Of a stretch of DNA of 10,041 nucleotides, positions 1 through 7,175 are shown piece by piece; the first letter of the stretch is position 1; every line of letters starts with the position of its first letter. The stretch is from the NCBI GenBank assembly GCA_035485475.1, contig DATHOA010000245.1, positions 1 through 10,041 of the forward strand. The letters are read 5' to 3'. A program made the position numbers and the translations under genes. This stretch comes from DAIDKA01 sp035485475. Lineage in GTDB: Bacteria > Pseudomonadota > Gammaproteobacteria > Steroidobacterales > Steroidobacteraceae. Below the pieces are notes generated by a model, which saw only the letters and a list, made by a program, of their open reading frames with translations, had not been told where the DNA came from and did not search any database.

Positions 1-1264
1 GACCAGTACGCGTCGCCTGCACTGTTGCTAATTTGGATGGGAACGGATTTTCGCGACACCAATAGAGTCGGTAGCTATATAGCAGTTCCTGCCCACGCTG
101 TGGCTTATCAGCGGGAGTCCAGAAGGCCACGATGTTGTCCGTCGTCTCCGCGGGGGCCGGCAGCTCGACCAGGACCACAGCACCTTTGCCCCACTTCCCG
201 CGCGGTTCGACCCAGGCGCCCGGACGCTTGTCGTAAAACACTCCGTCATCCTGGTAATGATCGAAATTGTGATCGCGTTGCATTAGACCGAAACCGCGTG
301 GATTCTCATCATTAAAAGTGTTGACGCGCACCTCGGCGGGATTAACCAGTGGACGCCAAATCTGCTCGTTGGCGCCGGTGTTCAGCTGCAGTCCGTCGGA
401 GTCATGAATCTGCGGGCGCAGATCCGCGCCGACGCGGCGATCGTTGGAACCGCACAGAAACATGCTCGTGCCGGCCGCCACGCCAAGGCGCTCGATCTGC
501 TTGCGCGGATAGAGCGCCGCGTCGATATCCATTGTGAGCGTATCAGCGACGTTGATGGCGAAACGGTAAGCCCCTGTGATACTGGGAGAATCCAACAAGC
601 CGTAGACATCGAGCCGGCTCGAATCGTTTTGCGGTCGCTCCAGGTAGTAGGCGACGAAATACGGGAACTCCTCCGCAGTGGGCATACCGCAGTCGATCGC
701 CAACCCGCGGTGGGACAGCCCATATTGCTTATCGCCGTCAACCGCTCGAAAGTAAGAATGGTTCTGAAATTCAGCGACGTCGCGAATCCAATCCGGATGA
801 AAGCAAAGACGAAATCCTGCGAATCCGAGCACTGTCGGGAGTTTTCCGCCGTCGATGCCGCTCCTGCTGAAGTCGAACAGGGCCGGATCGTAAATGATCT
901 CGCGTGCCAAACCCGCGTCGATAGTGTAAATCCGCACCGGAGTCTTCACTTCAAGACCGAGGTGGAAGAACTTGACCTGAAAACGCAGACCCTCACCGGC
1001 CCACAATGCATGTTCATCACGGAAGCGAATGGCTTCCCACTGGTCCCAAGTGAGGTTGGCGAGTGCGGGTGGCAGCTTCCCGGGCTGCGGCTGGTATGTC
1101 GCGGATGCCAAAGTGCGCGCTGTATCCTTGAGCATTGGATAGCTGAAGGGCAGTCCTGGTCCGCGAGGCTTCAGCGCACTGGTATTTTCTGCAAATATTC
1201 GGCCACCCGGCCACAGGACCGTGGCCATGGCCACGCCGTTTTGGAGGAAAGATCGCCGAAACAC
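1..1264 (-). CDS. opgD: OpgD-type periplasmic glucan protein (MdoG family), 3' end beyond window
   Basis: Periplasmic protein of osmoregulated glucan metabolism. The family was described as glucan biosynthesis proteins and more recently, for E. coli OpgD/OpgG, as beta-1,2-glucanases (GH186). The frame reads 421 codons without a stop from a GTG at 1264 to the left edge. E. coli OpgD is about 551 residues, so roughly 130 C-terminal residues lie outside. The N-terminus MFRRSFLQNGVAMA is a twin-arginine signal, so export by Tat is likely, as for E. coli OpgD. Family blocks include LLDSPSITGAYRF (about 223-235), QIHDSD (285-290), NPRGFGLMQ (321-329), WVEPRGKWGKG (351-361) and DNIVAFW (376-382). 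By alignment from memory, D288 and D376 match catalytic D300 and D388 of E. coli OpgD. A stop codon 36 bases upstream and the Tat motif limit the start to GTG. A GGAG lies 10 bases before it. The gene is divergent from the DUF3667 gene. OpgD rather than OpgG is favoured by the Tat signal. Confidence 0.93.
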   Translation of the reverse strand, partial: MFRRSFLQNGVAMATVLWPGGRIFAENTSALKPRGPGLPFSYPMLKDTARTLASATYQPQPGKLPPALANLTWDQWEAIRFRDEHALWAGEGLRFQVKFFHLGLEVKTPVRIYTIDAGLAREIIYDPALFDFSRSGIDGGKLPTVLGFAGFRLCFHPDWIRDVAEFQNHSYFRAVDGDKQYGLSHRGLAIDCGMPTAEEFPYFVAYYLERPQNDSSRLDVYGLLDSPSITGAYRFAINVADTLTMDIDAALYPRKQIERLGVAAGTSMFLCGSNDRRVGADLRPQIHDSDGLQLNTGANEQIWRPLVNPAEVRVNTFNDENPRGFGLMQRDHNFDHYQDDGVFYDKRPGAWVEPRGKWGKGAVVLVELPAPAETTDNIVAFWTPADKPQRGQELLYSYRLYWCRENPFPSKLATVQATRTG

Positions 1265-1300
1265 TGAGTGCGTGCTCCCGTCTGGGTCGACGGCCTCTCA

Positions 1301-1316
1301 ATGCGACCGATCGCAT
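1301..1316. repeat. Perfect inverted repeat, possible operator
   Basis: The arms ATGCGA and TCGCAT are perfect reverse complements around the 4-base centre CCGA. The repeat starts 37 bases upstream of the opgD GTG. It lies just downstream of the TATGAT on the minus strand, where transcription of opgD would begin, a position typical for a repressor site. It is short, and no regulator gene is in the window, so the role is inferred only. Confidence 0.35.
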
Positions 1317-1341
1317 GATCATAGGTGAAGCAGGAGGGCCT

Positions 1342-1369
1342 TTGCTAGCCGTTCGCGGTTGGCTATTCT
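1342..1369 (+). promoter_or_regulatory. Candidate sigma-70 promoter for the DUF3667 gene
   Basis: TTGCTA (1342-1347) and TATTCT (1364-1369) are separated by 16 bases. Each matches the sigma-70 consensus at four of six positions. The inferred transcription start would fall about 25 bases before the ribosome binding site. A dyad with TAGCC and GGCTA arms (1346-1365, with CGCG at its centre) overlaps the spacer and could be an operator. Weak matches are common by chance. Confidence 0.3.
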
Positions 1370-1400
1370 GGGGTAGCTGTCTCTCAGCGTGGATCGAGTC

Positions 1401-1407
1401 GAGGAGG
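1401..1407 (+). promoter_or_regulatory. Ribosome binding site deciding the TTG start of the DUF3667 gene
   Basis: GAGGAGG is a near-perfect anti-Shine-Dalgarno match. Two TTG codons follow in the right frame. The one at 1412 is 4 bases away and the one at 1415 is 7 bases away. The second has the better spacing, so the true start may be 1415. Confidence 0.7.
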
Positions 1408-1411
1408 GTTT

Positions 1412-2236
1412 TTGTTGTCTACGTCGCCGGATCACTGCCCGAGCTGCGAAGCGCCGAAGCGCGGCCCCTACTGCGCTAACTGCGGCGAACGCTTTCTTGG
1501 CCCCGCCGATTTCGAACTGCGCCACTTCCTGCTTCACGATCTGCCTCATGATGTCTGGCACGTCGACGGCAAGCTGAAACGTACCCTGCGCGCATTGTTT
1601 GTGAGACCCGGCTTCCTGCCTGCCGAATACACCGCCGGTCGGCGCGTCGCCTATATCGCTCCATTGCGTCTGTACCTCGCCGTGTTTCTGGTGCATCTGG
1701 CGCTGGTGGCAGCGTCGCCGGATGCTACACGCACGCTGCCTGATCAAGCCGCCAGGATCGATCCAACCGGCCTCGCCCTCGTCATCACCAGAGCGCGCCC
1801 GCAGGTGCATTGGTCCGCTCCCGATCTCCAGGAGCGCCTGGCCGAGCGTGAACGCTGGGGGGCTGAGTTCGGGACCATGGTCATTTTCCTGGGCGTGGGC
1901 GGCGTGCTGCAACTGCTGTTCTACCGACAGCACCGCCGTTACCTCGAGCATGCAGTATTGGCGCTTAGCATTACCACGTGGTACCTCGTGCTCCTATCGC
2001 TCGGCGAATTCGCGCTTGTGCTCATGCGCTCGCGACGGTTTGGCGAGTCGGGCCTGGAGCTGGCCCAGTGGCTCGCGCCGACCCTGGCCGTGTATGGCTG
2101 GTTTGCGTTTCGCCGCTTCTATGGCGCATCGCGATTCTACGCAACGCTCGCAGCGATCGCCCTGCCAATTAGTCTAGGCCTGATTGCGCTGATCTTAAAT
2201 ATTGCCGTGAACGCGCTGTTGCTTGTCACAGCCTGA
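1412..2236 (+). CDS. DUF3667 family zinc-ribbon membrane protein
   Basis: Membrane protein of unknown function, about 274 residues. The N-terminus carries a four-cysteine zinc ribbon: C9-x2-C12 and C21-x2-C24. A soluble segment follows, with the family-like pattern of a Pro after TLRALF and then EYTAGRRVAYIAPLRLYL (about 72-89). About five hydrophobic segments then lie near 84-100, 153-170, 183-205, 220-235 and 245-272. This arrangement matches DUF3667 (predicted zinc ribbon plus integral membrane part), for which I know no assigned function. No ATG is usable at the start. A strong GAGGAGG precedes two in-frame TTG codons at 1412 and 1415, and the second is better spaced. It is divergent from opgD and convergent with the cysteine hydrolase, whose 3' end it overlaps by 42 bases. 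Nothing in the sequence ties it to the neighbouring catabolic locus. Confidence 0.85.
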   Translation: MLSTSPDHCPSCEAPKRGPYCANCGERFLGPADFELRHFLLHDLPHDVWHVDGKLKRTLRALFVRPGFLPAEYTAGRRVAYIAPLRLYLAVFLVHLALVAASPDATRTLPDQAARIDPTGLALVITRARPQVHWSAPDLQERLAERERWGAEFGTMVIFLGVGGVLQLLFYRQHRRYLEHAVLALSITTWYLVLLSLGEFALVLMRSRRFGESGLELAQWLAPTLAVYGWFAFRRFYGASRFYATLAAIALPISLGLIALILNIAVNALLLVTA

Positions 2237-2911
2237 TAGCCCCTGCAGCAGCGCCTGTGAAGTGCCCACCGTACCGAACAGCGTCAGGGGATTGCGAATG
2301 ATATCGATGGCAGCCTGCTTCAACTGCGGCGTAGTGCCGGCGGTGCAGTCCTCCAGCAGCAGATTGTCGAACCCACGGTCGGACGCCTCGCGCAGGGAGG
2401 TGTGGACGCAGCACTCGGTAGTGACCCCGACGAAGATGAGGTTGCGGATGCCACGGTTGCGCAACAGATGTTCGACCTCGGTGCCGTAGAAGCAGCCACT
2501 GCCCACCTTGTCGACAATCGGCTCCTGCGCCTGCGGCGCCAGTTCCGGAATGATGGCGTGTCCGGGTTCGCCGCGAATGAGGATGCGCCCGATCGGCGAG
2601 GGGTCGCCGACACCGGCACCGCCCAGGCGACTGCGGAAGCGCTTCACGCCGGTCAGATCGGCACCGTTGCCGCGATGCCCCTCGCGCGTGTAGATCACCG
2701 TCATGGAGCAGCGGCGGGCGGCCGCCAACACGCGCGCAATTGGCTCGATGGGGGCCCGCATTTCACGCAAGTCCATGCCCGCGACCGTGGCCAGGCCGCC
2801 CTCACCGCAGAAGTCGACCTGCATGTCGATGACCATGAGGGCCGTGGTCTCGGGGGTGAGACCACCCTCGTAGGGAAACGCATAGGCATCCGCTTCAATC
2901 CGCACGGCCAT
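2195..2911 (-). CDS. Cysteine hydrolase, isochorismatase superfamily, biuret amidohydrolase (BiuH)-like
   Basis: Predicted cytoplasmic amidase of 238 residues that would cleave a terminal amide or ureide and release ammonia. The catalytic triad of the superfamily is visible: D29 in VIDMQVDF, K135 in VDKVGSG and C168 in TTECCVHTS. GVTT (162-165) holds the usual cis-peptide before the nucleophile. The blocks TREGHR (75-80), GAGVGDPSPIGRIL (98-111) and RGEPGHAIIPEL (113-124) resemble biuret hydrolases more than nicotinamidases, RutB or isochorismatases. From memory of Rhizobium BiuH, a substrate-contacting Gln near its C-terminus appears to be Pro208 here, so biuret need not be the substrate. 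The ATG at 2911 is chosen because GAGGAG lies 6 bases upstream and family homology starts there. The frame stays open to 3121 but that extension looks unlike the family. It is divergent from the transport and hydrolase operon, and it overlaps the DUF3667 gene at its 3' end. Confidence 0.88.
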   Translation of the reverse strand: MAVRIEADAYAFPYEGGLTPETTALMVIDMQVDFCGEGGLATVAGMDLREMRAPIEPIARVLAAARRCSMTVIYTREGHRGNGADLTGVKRFRSRLGGAGVGDPSPIGRILIRGEPGHAIIPELAPQAQEPIVDKVGSGCFYGTEVEHLLRNRGIRNLIFVGVTTECCVHTSLREASDRGFDNLLLEDCTAGTTPQLKQAAIDIIRNPLTLFGTVGTSQALLQGLSGCDKQQRVHGNI

Positions 2912-3000
2912 TCGACACTCCTCGAGGTGAGCGGCACGGCCGCCTTGCCGAAATCTTACCGCCTCGGGGCCCGATCCATGTTGGGGCGCCGGAACGGGAA

Positions 3001-3019
3001 ATGCTCTGCGACAGGGCAT
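3001..3019. repeat. Inverted repeat, candidate operator
   Basis: ATGCTCTG and CAGGGCAT form 8-base arms with one mismatch around the centre CGA. It lies 90 bases upstream of the cysteine hydrolase ATG and 141 bases before the receptor start. This fits a site for a dimeric regulator acting on both units. No regulator gene is present in the window. Confidence 0.4.
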
Positions 3020-3059
3020 GAGGCCGATACGCATTGCGAGCGCGGCCCCTTTTTGGAGG

Positions 3060-3072
3060 GCGGCTAAGCCGC
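3060..3072. repeat. Perfect short inverted repeat, possible second operator
   Basis: GCGGCT and AGCCGC are perfect arms around a single A. It is 41 bases downstream of the first inverted repeat (3001-3019) and 88 bases before the receptor start. Its arms differ from those of the first repeat, so the two are unlikely to be the same site. In GC-rich DNA such a repeat can occur by chance. Confidence 0.25.
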
Positions 3073-3149
3073 TGTTTCCATGCGCGCCGTCGATCTTGGG
3101 GCGGGTGCACCACCCCGGCACAAGCTTTGCAGCATCCCATTGGATTATT

Positions 3150-3155
3150 GGGGAG
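3150..3155 (+). promoter_or_regulatory. Ribosome binding site deciding the GTG start of the TonB receptor
   Basis: GGGGAG ends 5 bases before the GTG at 3161. That GTG opens directly onto a basic n-region and a hydrophobic signal peptide core. The upstream ATG at 3080 in the same frame would bury the signal peptide behind 27 extra residues. Confidence 0.65.
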
Positions 3156-3160
3156 ATGGT

Positions 3161-5707
3161 GTGACGAGACGCGAAATTCGGTCGCGAGGACGGCAGACGA
3201 CGTCCACGACCACGGTTACGGCGGCAGTGCTCGCGGTGCTCTATGGCGGCATGGCCATCGCAGAGGATGCCGCCGCGGACAGCAATGCCAACGAAACCAC
3301 CACCTTGCAGGAGGTGACGGTGACCGCGACGCGGCGCGAAGCCTCGGTGCAGGATCTGCCGATGAGCATAACCGCGGTGACGGGCGCGTCCCTGGAAGCG
3401 GCGGGAATTGAGGATGTCGCGCAGCTGGCGCGCTCGATGGCGGGCATCGACGTCACGGATAAAGGTCCGTTCAGCGGCGCCTCCGGTGCCAACCTGCTGA
3501 TCCGTGGTCTCAACAGCGATGCAACGGCGTGGCTGCCGGGCGCGGCGACGCCGATCGTGGCGCCGGTCTCCACCTACGTTGACGACACTCCGTTATTTGC
3601 CAACCTGCAACTGCATGATCTGGATCGCGTGGAGATCCTGCGTGGCCCACAGGGTACGCTGTACGGCTCGGGCTCCCTGGGTGGCACGGTTCGCTACGTG
3701 CAGAACGCACCCGACCCGTCGGGCTTCGATGCCAAGGTCGATTTCGGCTTGAGTGATACGGCGCACACCAACGAACCCAACGGCGATGTTTACGGCATGC
3801 TCAACCTGCCGATCAATGACACGCTGGCCGTACGCGTGAACGCGGCCTGGAACTACGACGCCGGATTCATCAATCAGCCAAACCTGTACCGGCTGGATGC
3901 CTCAGGCGTGCCGCTGCCCGCGCAGCCGGGGAACCTCTTGAGTCCCCCCGAAACCTACACCAATGACAACGTCAACGACTACCAGTACCGGTCGGCGCGC
4001 GTGTCGGCGCTGTGGAAGCCCGGCAGTGACTTCCACGCGCAGCTGTCGTACTACTACCAGCTGGGCACTGCCGGTGGCTTCCCGTACGTGGCAACCAACC
4101 CCCTGGCCTATACACAGCCGATCAGCGCCAGCAACGTGCCGGCCGGTTCACAGCTGCAGCTTTTTCCGGCCACGGCGCCCGCCGGCGGCGACCGGCTGTC
4201 GAATGCGGACAACGCCCCGGACACGACCCGCGATGAGATCAACCTCGCGGCGCTGGAACTGGAGTACGAACTGGGGTTTGCCACGCTCACCTCGGCCACC
4301 TCATGGTCGCACCACTCGAACTACTCAAGCGTCGATGAGACCGGCGAGTACCTGAACTTCTCCTTCGCACCGAGCCTGTACGGCCAGAATCCGCGCACCT
4401 ATATCGTGGGCGACGAGAGCCTGGACGATAAGGGCTGGACGCAGGAGATCCGGCTCGCCTCCAAGCAAGGTCAACACTTCGACTGGCTGGCAGGGCTGTT
4501 CTACCGCAATGAGACCACCGACATTGAAGAGAACGACCACTACCCGGGCTATCTCGACTACTACAACGCCTGCTCGGCGATCTATGGACAAAGCAGCGGC
4601 GATGGTGTGACACCCTCGCAGTGCGGTATCGGCGAAACCGCCTATACACCGGGGCCGATCCAGTACACGAACGGGCTGCCCATCATCAAGGATGACGTCT
4701 ACGTCAATGCCTTCCAGACCCGCTTCACGGATCTCGCCGCCTTTGGTGAACTGACCGCACACCTCACCTCCGCCTGGAACGTTACCGCTGGCACCCGCGT
4801 CTTCAAACAGACCATCAACCAGGGTCAGCAGAACGCGCTGCTGTTCGACGGGCCGGGCTATGCCGCCAACGAGACCTTGAGCGATCAGTGGCGCCGCGCC
4901 CAATGGAAGCTCAATACCTCCTACCAACTCGATGCCACCGACCTGGTCTATGCCACCTGGTCGCAGGGCTTTCGCCGCGGCGGCGTGAACGCGCTACCCC
5001 CATCGGAACTGCTCGGCACCTTCGTAACCCCGCCGGCCCTGGAAAGACTGGCACCGGATACGGCCGACAACTACGAAATTGGCGCCAAAGGCACCATCGC
5101 CGGTCGCTTCCGCTACTCCGCCGCGATCTACGATATTCAATGGCACAACATCCAGGAAGGCATCGATCTGACGCCACTGGTGCTGCCCGGGGCACTCAAT
5201 ATCGGTGATGGCTACAGTCGTGGACTGGAACTGGAGGCCGACGCGCTCATCACCAACCATGTGACGGCGCACCTGGGTTACGCATACGACCAGACCAAAC
5301 TGACGACCCTCAATCCGCTGTTCACCCAGCCGAACACTTCCTTCGCCCCGCCCCCCACGGGCGGTGCGCTGCCGGGCACGCCGCGCAACAGCGTCGCCCT
5401 GGGGCTGGAGTTCGGGCACTTCATGTACTTCGGCGGCGAATGGGAGTGGGCAATCAACGCTCACTACCAAAGTTCGGTGCTGCCGTCGCTGTCGGCCACC
5501 GTGCCAACGGTGCCGGGATACACGATGTTGGATACGCGCCTCAGGTACCAGCTCACGCACTGGGCGGCAAGCCTGTACGTGAACAACCTCACCGACACGC
5601 TTGGCATCACGGCGTACCAGGATCCGGTGCTGTTCGGCAACCGCAATCAGGCCATCGTGTCGCAGCCGCGCACCATCGGTCTCACCGTGTCGTATTCGGT
5701 CAACTAA
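3161..5707 (+). CDS. TonB-dependent outer-membrane receptor
   Basis: Outer-membrane active importer of 848 residues (from GTG 3161), the first gene of the operon. A signal peptide is clear: basic start (TRREIRSRGR), hydrophobic core (VTAAVLAVLYGG, about 19-30) and probable cleavage after GMAIA near residue 34. The TonB-box/plug entry LQEVTVTATRR follows at about 49-59. The plug includes RVEILRGPQGTLYG (about 156-169) and GSLGGTVRY (about 171-179), the usual conserved plug block. The rest is an aromatic-rich beta-barrel with alternating strands. A cysteine pair (NACSAIYG and SQCGIG) probably bridges an extracellular loop. The last residues are SYSVN, not the usual terminal Phe or Trp of barrel proteins. 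The downstream NCS1 permease starts 16 bases later, so the two are likely co-transcribed. The receptor probably takes up the same compound. The ligand cannot be named from sequence; sequence features do not point to a siderophore or cobalamin. Confidence 0.95.
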   Translation: MTRREIRSRGRQTTSTTTVTAAVLAVLYGGMAIAEDAAADSNANETTTLQEVTVTATRREASVQDLPMSITAVTGASLEAAGIEDVAQLARSMAGIDVTDKGPFSGASGANLLIRGLNSDATAWLPGAATPIVAPVSTYVDDTPLFANLQLHDLDRVEILRGPQGTLYGSGSLGGTVRYVQNAPDPSGFDAKVDFGLSDTAHTNEPNGDVYGMLNLPINDTLAVRVNAAWNYDAGFINQPNLYRLDASGVPLPAQPGNLLSPPETYTNDNVNDYQYRSARVSALWKPGSDFHAQLSYYYQLGTAGGFPYVATNPLAYTQPISASNVPAGSQLQLFPATAPAGGDRLSNADNAPDTTRDEINLAALELEYELGFATLTSATSWSHHSNYSSVDETGEYLNFSFAPSLYGQNPRTYIVGDESLDDKGWTQEIRLASKQGQHFDWLAGLFYRNETTDIEENDHYPGYLDYYNACSAIYGQSSGDGVTPSQCGIGETAYTPGPIQYTNGLPIIKDDVYVNAFQTRFTDLAAFGELTAHLTSAWNVTAGTRVFKQTINQGQQNALLFDGPGYAANETLSDQWRRAQWKLNTSYQLDATDLVYATWSQGFRRGGVNALPPSELLGTFVTPPALERLAPDTADNYEIGAKGTIAGRFRYSAAIYDIQWHNIQEGIDLTPLVLPGALNIGDGYSRGLELEADALITNHVTAHLGYAYDQTKLTTLNPLFTQPNTSFAPPPTGGALPGTPRNSVALGLEFGHFMYFGGEWEWAINAHYQSSVLPSLSATVPTVPGYTMLDTRLRYQLTHWAASLYVNNLTDTLGITAYQDPVLFGNRNQAIVSQPRTIGLTVSYSVN

Positions 5708-5723
5708 GGCCAGGGGGTGCTCC

Positions 5724-7175
5724 ATGGCCGACATTGAACAGGTCATCCGCCACGGCAACGACGTGTTTCACATCGAGGTCCGGGGGTTTGATCACATCCC
5801 GGAGCCTGAGCGCAATATGTCGCTGACTCAGGTGGACTACCTGTGGGTGGGCACCAGCGTGAACCTGCTGTCCTTCGCGCTGGGGGCACTCGCCATCACC
5901 ATGGGGTTGAGCCTGTGGCTGGGAATCGTGGCCGCGGTGGTCGGCAATCTGACCTATGCCTATATCAGCCTGGGCTCCATTGCGACAGTGCGTGCTGGGC
6001 TGCCCGTGAGTACGCTGGCACGGGCTGCCTTCGGGATGCGCGGCAACCGCTTCAATGCGCTGCTGTCCTGGATCGCCTCGGTGGCCTTCGAGGTCATCAA
6101 TACCGTCTTCGGCGTCGAGGCCCTGCTGGCACTGTTCAAGCTGCTGGGTTGGGTCCAGCCCGGCAACAGCGGCAAGTTGCTCGCGGTACTGCTGCAGATG
6201 CTGATGTGCGGCGTGATTGCCGTCCTGGGTCATGCCACCATGGTCTGGTTCCAGCGCATCTTCTCGGCGCTGATCGGCGGTGCGTTGCTGCTGGTGCTGG
6301 CGTTCACGGTAGGGAAAGTGGACTGGGTGCACGCTGCCGTGCCGCATGCGTCGCTGTCCGGCGCGACGGCGCTGGCCACTTTGTTCGCGGCCATCGCGGT
6401 GGTCGCATCCAACCCGCTCTCGTTCTTGTTCAACGGCCCGGACTGGGTGCGCTACCTGCCGTCGAAGACCTCGGGCCGTTCGATCTTCCGGCACGTCTTC
6501 TGGGCAAGTTTCCTGCCCACCTTGGTGCTGACGCTGATGGGAGCCTACTGCGCGACGCTGGGTGACATGTCCGACCCGGTGGCGGGCCTGAAGCCCTACG
6601 TTCCGGGCTGGCTATTCTTCGTCTACATCGCGGCGGTGATCGGCGGCTCGCTGGCCAACAACGTACCCACGTACTATTCGTCGGGCCTCACGCTGCAGGC
6701 CCTGGGCCTGAACGTCCACCGCTACCTCGCGACCGCTTTGGATGTGATCGTGTCGACCCTGATCACGCTCTACATCGTCTTCGTCCAGGACTTCACGACC
6801 GCGCTGAATGACTTCATCGCGTTGCTGGTGATGTGGGTCGGGCCGTACGGCGGAATCTGGGTTGCCGACGCGTGGCTGCGGCGCGGTCGATACGATGCAC
6901 TGGCCCTGCATCGCAAGGGACCCACGGGTAGCTACTGGGGCTGGCGCGGCTTCAATCCCGCCGGCTGCATCGCGCTGGCCGCCGGGATGCTGATGGCGGC
7001 CATGACCATGAGATCGCCGCTCTATGATGGCCCGTTGGCGCGTGCGCTGGGCGGTGCAGACTTAAGCTGGTTGCTGGGATTTCCTGTGGCCGCCGTAATT
7101 TATGCGGGCTTGACGCTCGCCCTGGAACGCCGCAGCAGCGTGGCCGCGGTCGCACTGCCCGCCAGCGTGGAATGA
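5724..7175 (+). CDS. NCS1-family nucleobase/ureide permease (purine-cytosine permease family)
   Basis: Inner-membrane symporter of 483 residues with about twelve hydrophobic segments between residue 40 and 467. Family features include the cytoplasmic start ending in MSLTQVDYLWVGTSVN (32-47), the GLPVSTLARAAFGMRGNRFNAL block (92-113), FEVINTVFG (122-130) in the substrate-facing helix, and DWVRYLP (240-246), which corresponds to the D-Y-x-R-Y-L-P signature of cytosine/allantoin/hydantoin carriers. Members move cytosine, purines, uracil, allantoin, hydantoins or thiamine precursors with Na+ or H+. F122 and E123 sit where other members place substrate-binding residues, but the ligand cannot be fixed from this. 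The ATG at 5724 has AGGGGG 6 bases upstream. An open extension to 5601 would overlap the receptor gene and lacks family similarity. The stop overlaps the next start (ATGA at 7172-7175), so translational coupling to the hydrolase is likely. Confidence 0.92.
   Translation: MADIEQVIRHGNDVFHIEVRGFDHIPEPERNMSLTQVDYLWVGTSVNLLSFALGALAITMGLSLWLGIVAAVVGNLTYAYISLGSIATVRAGLPVSTLARAAFGMRGNRFNALLSWIASVAFEVINTVFGVEALLALFKLLGWVQPGNSGKLLAVLLQMLMCGVIAVLGHATMVWFQRIFSALIGGALLLVLAFTVGKVDWVHAAVPHASLSGATALATLFAAIAVVASNPLSFLFNGPDWVRYLPSKTSGRSIFRHVFWASFLPTLVLTLMGAYCATLGDMSDPVAGLKPYVPGWLFFVYIAAVIGGSLANNVPTYYSSGLTLQALGLNVHRYLATALDVIVSTLITLYIVFVQDFTTALNDFIALLVMWVGPYGGIWVADAWLRRGRYDALALHRKGPTGSYWGWRGFNPAGCIALAAGMLMAAMTMRSPLYDGPLARALGGADLSWLLGFPVAAVIYAGLTLALERRSSVAAVALPASVE

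Larger units (their letters stand above)
1265..1411. promoter_or_regulatory. Divergent control region between opgD and the DUF3667 gene
   Basis: This 147-base region separates two divergently transcribed genes, so it should hold both promoters. It contains a perfect inverted repeat (1301-1316), a looser dyad (1346-1365), a -10-like TATGAT reading toward opgD (minus strand, 1323 to 1318) with no convincing -35 box, and a weak promoter candidate toward the DUF3667 gene (1342-1369). Nothing else coding is apparent in it. Confidence 0.6.
2912..3160. promoter_or_regulatory. Divergent control region between the cysteine hydrolase and the TonB receptor operon
   Basis: These 249 bases separate the two transcription units of the catabolic locus and must hold both promoters. 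Two inverted repeats are visible (3001-3019 and 3060-3072). I found no convincing paired -35/-10 boxes in either direction, so the promoters may need an activator or use another sigma factor. Open frames run through the region on both strands, but they lack family similarity and good ribosome binding sites. Confidence 0.6.

Noticed and set aside
404..1267. Long plus-strand open frame of 287 codons opposite opgD
   Set aside because: It is antisense to a clear MdoG-family gene and shows no recognisable family. It is typical of shadow frames in GC-rich DNA.
1319..1951. Minus-strand open frame of 210 codons across the DUF3667 gene
   Set aside because: It is antisense to a gene with a zinc ribbon and membrane segments. 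It has no family features and its composition is Gln/Arg/His-rich, as shadows usually are.
2912..3121. N-terminal extension of the cysteine hydrolase to 3121
   Set aside because: The family similarity begins near the internal Met at 2911, which has a well spaced GAGGAG. The extension is unlike the family and would fill the control region.
3080..3160. Earlier ATG start for the TonB receptor at 3080
   Set aside because: It would place 27 residues before the signal peptide. The GTG at 3161 has a good ribosome binding site and gives a normal signal peptide.
5601..5723. Upstream start for the permease at 5601
   Set aside because: It would overlap the receptor by over 100 bases and add an Arg/Ser/Cys-rich stretch unlike NCS1 proteins. 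The ATG at 5724 has a good ribosome binding site.
4994..6494. Minus-strand open frames (254 and 264 codons) opposite the receptor and permease genes
   Set aside because: Both are antisense to well supported genes and both are rich in Arg, His and Gln without domains.
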